NCBI GenBank assembly: GCA_037783545.1
Contig: JBBELK010000387.1
Location: 1,860,001 to 1,924,000, forward strand
Length of the DNA stretch: 64,000 bases
Source of the DNA: Henricia sp. BOLD:AAB3569
Taxonomy: Eukaryota; Echinodermata; Asteroidea; Spinulosida; Echinasteridae
Reading direction: 5' to 3'
Shown here: positions 57,250-64,000 of the stretch, piece after piece
Layout of the letters: each line of letters begins with the position of its first letter
Position numbering within the stretch: the stretch's first letter is position 1
Position numbers and translations under genes: made by a program
Notes under the pieces: generated by a model
Told to the model about the DNA's origin: nothing
Seen by the model: only the letters and a program-made list of their open reading frames with translations
The model's database searches: none

Positions 57250-58450
57250 TGCATTGTTTTACGAGCTACTCGGACAAGACAACCACACCCCAGGGCTAAG
57301 TTGATCTCTACATGTGTCCGTGGTGCATGTGCTCTTGGGTAAGACACTTAGCCATTAATTGCCTCTCTGCACACAGGAGGAAATGGGTACCTGTGAGGGT
57401 AGTGAAAGCCGATGTGTTTGATTAGTCCCTGTGCGCATAAGCTGCATGGGACTGCATACTCCCCAGGGAGTTGAGAAGGACTAAGGAATGATACTACTGA
57501 GCCCAATGAACAGGGGTAATAGTGTGACAGCGTCTTGAGCATCCTTGGGATATAATTGTGTCTATTGTTATTATTACATGTTTAAAGGGTTTAATGAACT
57601 TCAATTTGCAGCCCGTAGGCTGAATTGAAGTGTCTTCCACCTAAACATTGAGATACATAGGTGGGTGGCACCATTGGCAGCCAACGAATCTCCTAAGTCT
57701 TCACGAAAGAATGCTCCGAGATCTTTATTATTATACAGTACGTTACACAACACACTGTTTAAGTGCCTTGCTCAAGGGCACAGGAACATCAGCCGGTTAT
57801 CGAACCCCAAGTATTGCAAATCTGGTGGAACGCGATTAGAAGAAAGTGTTAAACTTGGCGGTCAGTCAACAGAAATATCGACTATGGTAGACTATTGGAT
57901 AGGCCACCCCCACTAAAAAGCACTGCTCCTGTGCAGTGTGCTACATGTACTTGGTAATGCTGGCCGTTGTCCGCGTCAGCTGCTATTTAAAGCATACTGG
58001 GGAATCCGTTCTATTTAATTCGTCAGCATGCATCCCTGTTATTAATTTGAAAAGCTAGGAATGGGACAGTCGTAAGGAACAGAACCCAATACAATTTCTG
58101 GAAAGTATAGCAATTGTGTTTTCGGCATAACATGACCAAATTGCCTCGGGCGTGTTTGCTAGACGCAACAACCGTGTTACTTCGCAGATTTGCAAGGATT
58201 TGTAACGTCGCTTTGCAGAGTGGAAATTCCCAGAGATCTCAGGATGGGTTCCAACTGGAACTATGTACAAACTAATGGCAGCGCGTGTGACAGAGCACTT
58301 ACTAACCGAACAGTCGAATAGGACTTTGAAAAATACCTTGCTGTAACTGAAAACAATGAACCTAAAATTGTCCTTGTTATAAGCAGAATAAGGTTCGACT
58401 ATAGCAAGATATCAGACTGGTTGGCCTGGGCTTTTCACTATACCAAATGT
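57250..58450. other. Intergenic region with repeats between MED30 and RPS8
   Basis: Contents: a repeat with cccttgggtaagacacttag-type text (57320-57560, also at 6600-6670 and 55680-55760), family S at 57600-57830 and family O at 57947-58255. No exon is supported. Confidence 0.45.
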
Positions 58451-58451
58451 A

Positions 58452-58650
58452 GATACACTACTCACAATAAGTTAGGGATATTGTGGGATGTACGCAGATA
58501 TTTTATTGATGATATGCATTACGCTTGAATGATTTTGTATATGATTAGACAATTGTACCTCTATGACAGACACACCTTGTCACAGGAATAGGTGAAAACA
58601 GTCATTTGAAAACTGACACTATCCCCAACTTATTGTGTGTAGTGTATTAA
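58452..58650. mobile_element. Tc1/mariner-type MITE
   Basis: Ends tacactactcacaataagtta and aacttattgtgtgtagtgta are inverted and bounded by TA; about 198 bases. Downstream of the RPS8 stop. Confidence 0.75.
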
Positions 58651-58879
58651 ACTAGTTCGTCTGAAAATAAATGACACATCGACACAAACAATAAAAAGAA
58701 CGATGCACGACAGATTTGTATACAATATTGTGAACTAGATAGCTGTTTTATTTCTCTGGACGACAATGGCACTCAACAGTGGCTGCATTCATTGACATTA
58801 GAAATCTTTAAAATATTGGCACCGTCAATCTGCGAGTGGACTATCATTTTAACCGATGTTTCTGACGTTTGTCTGTCGT

Positions 58880-61800
58880 TTACTTTCCCTTCTTGGTTTT
58901 CGTCTTTCGAAGGTAGAATTCCAGTTCTTTCCCCTCCAGAATGTAGCCGTCTCCACGTCCGCATTGGCCAGGCCGGGAAGTGACACAGGCTTTGAGAGAG
59001 AAAAAGAGTTGACTGCTAAAGAATAGTGAAATTTCTACAATTGAACACTTTCGGGAAATGCTACTGGACTTGTGAGGTTTTAGTAGAGCTGGGGGTATGA
59101 ATTCCTAAACTTGTCGCAACTGATGTGTGTTAAGTCTATTGACTGATTTAACATTCTGCGCACTTTCGCGTTAAAACAGAGGTTCTCCGAGTCGGCAGTA
59201 CGCATGCACTACAAGTACAGTATTGTACAGTGACCGAGTGTGTACGTGTGCCGTCCTGCATGGCATGTAAGAATGATTGTGTATTCACGTGCGTACATTA
59301 GTGTCAGTTTATAAAGAGGCTCTCCGTGTTAAGCTACGCAAGTGCGCAGATCGGTCCCAAATTGGTCAATTTGGGATTCGTCTATGGTACAGAATAAGTT
59401 GAAGTGTTTTCACTTCTAAATTCACTTCCCTTTAAAATATTAACACGTTTTGGTGGTTATTAAGTCATAAGGAGAATAAGTGGCGCCCAGTAAACATAAT
59501 TCTATATGAGCTGGGATGAAAAGCTTTTTGGCAGTCAGTGTAACCATGACGTGTCTTCAACGGAGTCGCCTTGTTTGCCAGAACGGCAGGCGACGCCTCC
59601 GAAAGACTAATCTTTGCATCATTCTGCCAACTAAAAATAAACTTCAGATACCAGCTCTACTGGACTTTTAAAAATGTATTCTTGTATAAACCATATCAAA
59701 TGGCTGCCATCTTGTAGGCCAGTTTCTTTGTTCCTTGAGGACATGCATGATATGCACATTTTCTCCACTCAGGTTGGAGAAATTGAGGTTAAGTGTCTTG
59801 CCCAGGGACACAGACACACCCTTAGACAGTTCTTACCGAGCAGTCTTCCCGTACTAAACTGTTCTTCCAACATCGAGCTTAGTTTAGCCATCTTTTTCCG
59901 TTCCTCGTACTTCTTGGCCGCTTTCTTGGAGCGCTTACGGTTCAACACTTCCTCTTCTGCCTCCGTCTAAGAAAGAATCAAGTATCAAAGAAGAGAAGAA
60001 AAAAAAAATTCAGTTTTACAAAGTTATCAGTTAATCTGTAGGCAGGGCTCGAAATACCCACTGGACCGGTGGACCGAGGCCAGTAATTTAAGCCTCGGTC
60101 TAGTGCTTTCTTTACCGTACTAGACCAGTGGTCCAGTGCATTTTTAAACTAACGAACAGTAAATCCACGTTCCTTGTGGCTTTGGTCTTGTAAAAATAGG
60201 GTCGGTCCAGTAAATGATTTAAGCTACTAACCCTGTGGTCTAGCAGATTTTTTCATGAAATTCGAGCCCTGGTAGGCACACATTTTTGCTTTAAAGCATG
60301 TTAAATGGGGTGCCATTTTGCAAAATAAGAAATAGCCGGAAGACTGGCATCCCTGCAATAAACATCTTTTATGCAATAAACATAGTTATGTAGTGCCATG
60401 AAATACGCAGCTCCATGCCTTTGCTATTGAGCTGCGTATTTAATGGCATGAATTTGGCGTGCGCACATTGCTGACGAGCCTGTGCCTTTAAGACCGCCCT
60501 AACATTTATTACATGTAGTTTGACAACATTGTGATTGGTCAACAGTCAGTGTAACTATAACAACAGAATCATGGGAGGACTACCAGCTATCACTGGTTCT
60601 CCTCTGAAAGACTAATCTTAACATCACTCTACTGACCAGATACACAAGATTTCACAAAATGTGACGTTCTGGAAAGGAGTGCAGAAATTTCGTACCAGTT
60701 TTGCCCCTTTCTTGCGAGCCAGCGGCATGGCGTAGTGAGCTTCGTACCACTGTCTGAAAGGCGTGGAATCAACTTGCACGATGGCGTTCTTCACGAGTGT
60801 CTTGGTGCGCACTAGTTCGTTGTTGCTGGCATTGTAGACCACGTCCAAGAGACGCGTTTTGCGCGCAACATCTGTGAGAAAACAGATTTAATTCTTGCTT
60901 TTACACATTACTAATTTGAAAAGAATAGAAAACAAGTCGTGTATATACATCCTAAGGAAAAAAGTGTTTTTTTCCAAAAAAATATTCATTTTCATTTGCT
61001 TGACAACGCACACAGAACACCATTTCGGACATTTACACGTATTATCAATTTTTGCAAGTTAGTTTGAACCTTGTGATTGGTCAGCAGTCAGTGTAACTAT
61101 GACAACAGAATCATGGGAGGACTACCAGCTATCACTGGTTCTCCTCTGAAAGACTAATCTTAACATCATTCTGCTGACCAGACACACAATATTTCACAGA
61201 ATGTGACGTTCTGGAAATGAAGTCACTTACACATGTTTTTTTTAATAGTTTTTTTTTGGGGGCGGGGAAATCAGAACCAAATTGGCGAGGGGTGGGGAAG
61301 GGTGGGTGGGGGAGGGGGGATTTCTTACTCTCTGAGCCCCAAGCGTAGTTTCCTTGTTCAATACGTAGAGCCCGGTACTTCATGTTACCGCCCATACCTC
61401 GCACCAGATGAACACGCCTCTGTCCAAGCTGCCGTGATATAAAGAAAATAATTGTCAAGATTTTTCAAGTAAAATCTTCACATTTTTTGTGTTTTCGTCA
61501 AATCTGCACTTACCGGTGGTTGACGAGTCATTAAGAAACAAATTTGATCAACTTCTCAACGTTTGTCACTCCGGAAAGATTACCATGCACGGCCGGACAC
61601 CCTCTGAGACCCCATGCGCAACGAGGACAATCCTGGGCGTCCGTGCATAAGCGCATGGTAATGAACCCTTCACTCCTTTTAGTAAATGTCTCTCCAAAAT
61701 ATCACTTTGTGTGTTTATTGAGTCATTAAAAATTAGTGGCGTCATGGAATTCTTTCTCTGGGCTGGGCTTTGAGTTTTGAAGGAAAAACAGCATTTTACG

Positions 61801-62320
61801 CTTGTTGCAAGAAAATTGAAAAGGTCATTCCCGATTGGCTGAGAAATGAATGTCCTCTGATTGGTCAATTACTTTGGTATTGGCAGGTGGTCGGCCCAGT
61901 TCAAACTTTCTCTTCTTACGCAGGGGCTTTCGTCGGCCACCCGTCTTTCGCCGTTTATGCCATCTGTCCCGAGAGATACCTGGGCAAAGAAAATTTTATA
62001 AAAAAATCTGAATAGATATGTTGGAAATACAATGCACATATCTCATTTTGTTAAGTTAGTGCAGTTTTTAATACATCGTGCCCTATGACATGTGTACGTA
62101 CATGTACTGGGGCCTGGGTATTGCGAGAATGTACAATTTCACCTCACAAAAAACTAACAAAATTAATGCACAAAAACGAACTAAAATCAAATAAAAGTCT
62201 GCATAAAGTGAACTCTTATTCCGTAAGATATGATTTATTGTAAAATTTTGATAATACTCCTATCCTAAACGCGTGATTAGGACGGATTTTAAAGAGCATT
62301 CGCTGTGCCCTCTTACCCAT
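58880..62320 (-). CDS. RPS8: 40S ribosomal protein S8 (eS8)
   Basis: Six minus-strand exons (62317-62320, 61873-61979, 61329-61428, 60696-60871, 59837-59966, 58880-58989) give exactly 208 residues, the same as human. The first coding exon holds only ATGG, as in vertebrate RPS8. Sequence landmarks: [92 protein letters not shown] and [18 protein letters not shown]. The protein is a structural component of the small ribosomal subunit. Three of its five introns each contain a C/D box snoRNA in sense orientation, so the gene is also a snoRNA host, as in vertebrates. Intron-rich structure and canonical splice sites exclude a processed pseudogene. Confidence 0.98.
59528..59630 (-). ncRNA. C/D box snoRNA 3 in RPS8 intron 5 (SNORD46/SNORD38-like)
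   Basis: A closing stem (ttggcag at the 5' side, ctgccaa at the 3' side) brings together box C (aatgatg) and box D (ctga). Just before box D is gtcatggttaca, which pairs with 28S gtaactatgac with one G-U. After box C comes gattagtctttc, which pairs over 12 bases with 28S gaaagactaatc and is followed by a degenerate D' (cgga). An inner stem (gtcgcct with aggcgac) separates the two. It is the most diverged of three related copies but keeps both guides. Confidence 0.75.
60050..60276. mobile_element. hAT-like MITE, family D, in RPS8 intron 4
   Basis: Ends gcagggctcgaaatacccac and tgaaattcgagccctg are inverted. gtaggca flanks both sides (tctgtaggca before, ggtaggcaca after), consistent with a 7-8 bp target duplication. 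The body is about 97% like 29390-29622 by eye, so both are recent insertions. Confidence 0.75.
60390..60494. mobile_element. Palindromic MITE, family B, left arm truncated
   Basis: The centre (cagctccatgcctttgctat) and complete right arm (gctgacgagcctgtgccttt) are present; the outer left arm is missing. It lies next to snoRNA 2 in the same intron. Confidence 0.7.
60537..60637 (-). ncRNA. C/D box snoRNA 2 in RPS8 intron 4
   Basis: 101 bases. The closing stem ggtcagtag / ctgttgacc pairs fully with two G-U pairs, against the all-Watson-Crick stem of its sister at 61079, so structure is kept while sequence drifts. Box C is gtgatg and box D ctga. The guide before box D is gttatagttaca (one G-U with 28S gtaactatgac). 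The guide before D' (caga) is gattagtctttc. It lies about 60 bases inside the intron from the donor at 60695. Confidence 0.85.
61079..61179 (-). ncRNA. C/D box snoRNA 1 in RPS8 intron 3
   Basis: 101 bases with a perfect 9-base closing stem ggtcagcag / ctgctgacc. Box C (aatgatg) is at 61164-61170 and box D (ctga) at 61088-61091. The guide gtcatagttac before box D is fully complementary to the universal 28S segment gtaactatgac. By the box D plus five rule it would direct 2'-O-methylation of the second A of gtaa; in human this is the SNORD46 site (A3739 in older numbering, from memory). The second guide, gattagtctttc, pairs with 28S gaaagactaatc and points to the A after aaag, which I believe is the SNORD38 site. 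Confidence 0.88.
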
Positions 62321-62492
62321 GATGATGGACGATGTTCAAGAGACTTGCTCACAATGTCGAACATTAACAACAGAGGGCGCAATATTGGTTTTCTGGATCG
62401 CGGGTGTCCTTACGCCGCTAGTCGAAAATGCGTTCATGCGTGGCGGGAACCAGCGTCGTTATTCATTCGGCAGTTTTCGGCTGCGCGCGGAG

Positions 62493-62567
62493 ATGGCGCA
62501 GACTTCAAGTTCAAGTTTGGTTGACGACGAGGCCAAAAAATTAGTCAAAAATGTTACTGGATTTACC
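62493..62567 (+). CDS. Candidate first exon of an unknown gene divergent from RPS8
   Basis: An ATG in a G+C-rich context opens MAQTSSSSLVDDEAKKLVKN plus VTGFT, then a good donor (acc/gtaagg). An acceptor near 62872 (gtaatttag) starts a frame in the same phase (TETWIKQIVVLPGSANENCP) that runs to a donor near 62963. I do not recognise the family. The start is 173 bases from the RPS8 ATG on the opposite strand, so the two could share a bidirectional promoter. Confidence 0.35.
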
Positions 62568-62639
62568 GTAAGGGAAGGTTCCTCCATGAATAGACACATG
62601 ATAGAATAAGCCTTATACGTATCTGGCGGCCATCTTGAA

Positions 62640-64000
62640 AATAGCGCCACCATTCGACTTGTTGGAGACAGTCAAGGGGAACACTTTGGCTGCTGGCGCT
62701 CGTGGATTACGCACGTTTGTATGGTCATAACAAATATTAGGTAGGTTTATTGCCAGATTTTGCAATTTATGCTCATTGTGCATGCCTTTTGTGCCAATTT
62801 TTGAGTTTGTACGGTAATATAGAAGGAGTAAAAGAAAATTTTATCGACTCATTTTTTGTAATTTAGACAGAAACATGGATCAAACAAATAGTTGTTTTGC
62901 CCGGTTCCGCAAACGAAAATTGTCCGAGGCGCCCGGCCGCACAAAAACCTACTTTTATGGAAAGGTAATCAGCCAGAAATATCCGGAATTTATTCAGCTA
63001 TCCAAGACACTAAACATTTTTATAACAATCGGTTGGAAAAAAATGCTTCCGAGCAATTTTTAGAGTTAGGAAGATTGCCCGGTTCCGCAAATAGCGCCTT
63101 AGCATATAAAGTCTTGTAGCTGCACACGACAACACGTGTGCGACCTGAATGATGAAGCATACAATTTGCTATTATATTAAGCTTTTTATTATTTTATTTT
63201 TTCAGATTCAAGTTGTATAGACCGACAGCATAGCTACTTCTAATGGAGAGATAAACATTATTACCCTTAAGACGAGTTGGTTTGATTAAAGAATTTCATA
63301 CAACATATATTACGGTCAAAGAATAAAAAATCTGTCAATAGAAAAACTAGACAATGTTCCTCCAACGTGTGCTTTTAAATTTATTTTAGAGTGCTGTTAT
63401 ATACATGTGTCGGAACATTTTAAAACTTTCAACAGCTACAAGACACATATTACATTCCATTTATACTGTTGGTGACCGTTTCTTGATTTATAAATTCTGT
63501 TAATGTGTCTCTTTATCTTAAATCAAACATTTTACATAGTTCGACATAATACACGGTACTAATATGATACTCTAGGCTTTGTTTTCATGCATCGTTCATC
63601 GTTGCAGCGTGCATTTGTTTCTATTTTTCTTTTGTTATAGCCAGAGGTAATTTTTTTTCATTTCATCCAATTGTCCTTTTGAGTGTTACATTTGCATAGC
63701 CTCCACATAGCAACAACATTTTTGTCTGGTGAAGTAGATAATTAGTGTACATGACTACATGTATAAAAATGAAGTATTCATGTAAACATGCAAATGGCTA
63801 ATTCAGCATCTTCCCCATGTTTTGGGAGTGAAAATTTCCACTGATAATATCTCTAAAAATGCAGGAAAGCAGTTGCACCAAAACCTGATGATGTTCGGTA
63901 TTCCTCTGCAATGATGGTCTGGAATAAAACAGAGATAAAGCATGGATGAAGTACAAGTTTAGGCTACATGACTTGCTAAAAATAACCAGCATTATATAGT
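62640..64000. other. Right edge, no secure gene
   Basis: A+T-rich sequence. Apart from the possible second exon near 62873-62963 I see no coding exon. The phrase attgcccggttccgcaaa occurs twice (about 62895 and 63075), which may be a small local duplication. Confidence 0.4.

Noticed and set aside
1-64000. Retroviral, LTR, Polinton or LINE coding regions
   Set aside because: No reverse transcriptase, integrase, capsid, polymerase B or transposase motif was found in any frame; all mobile elements seen are short and non-coding.

Overview
The window is animal nuclear DNA: intron-rich genes with GT-AG introns, AATAAA signals, abundant short non-autonomous DNA transposons, tRNA-derived SINE pieces and minisatellites. 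The genes have clear vertebrate counterparts, but the repeats and a small secreted copper-factor-like family suggest a marine invertebrate deuterostome, most likely an echinoderm. I cannot name the species. I saw no retroviral, LTR or other capsid-bearing element and no CRISPR array.

Layout. 1-3.3 kb is minisatellite DNA. About 3.55-9.04 kb and 12.53-18.88 kb are two copies of a tandem segmental duplication. Each carries a six-exon gene for a small secreted protein resembling the BIM1/X325 copper family. The first copy reads through intact; the second has a 25-bp deletion in exon 2. SDHA (succinate dehydrogenase flavoprotein) follows on + with exons 22.1-31.3 kb. Next come a BAG3-like co-chaperone (-, 34.06-35.89 kb), a short CCDC127-like membrane protein (+, 38.09-39.67 kb), an FBXO9-like F-box protein (-, 44.08-50.75 kb, first exon not found), MED30 (+, 53.48-57.04 kb) and RPS8 (-, 58.88-62.32 kb, complete, 208 codons). 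A possible divergent gene of unknown identity starts just beyond RPS8 (+, 62.49 kb).

The most striking features are three C/D box snoRNAs in three successive RPS8 introns. Each has a closing stem, box C, box D and two antisense elements that match conserved 28S rRNA segments. In vertebrates these two sites belong to separate snoRNAs (SNORD46 and SNORD38), both also hosted by RPS8. SDHA next to a CCDC127 relative also matches vertebrate gene order, although a BAG3-like gene lies between them here.

Most remaining DNA, in and between genes, is made of repeats: palindromic MITEs (a TTAA-flanked family in about six copies), foldbacks with arms up to about 270 bp, hAT-like elements, a tandem array of about eleven tRNA-like units next to a splice donor, a 119-bp minisatellite in SDHA and a 136-bp poly-G tract in the FBXO9-like gene.
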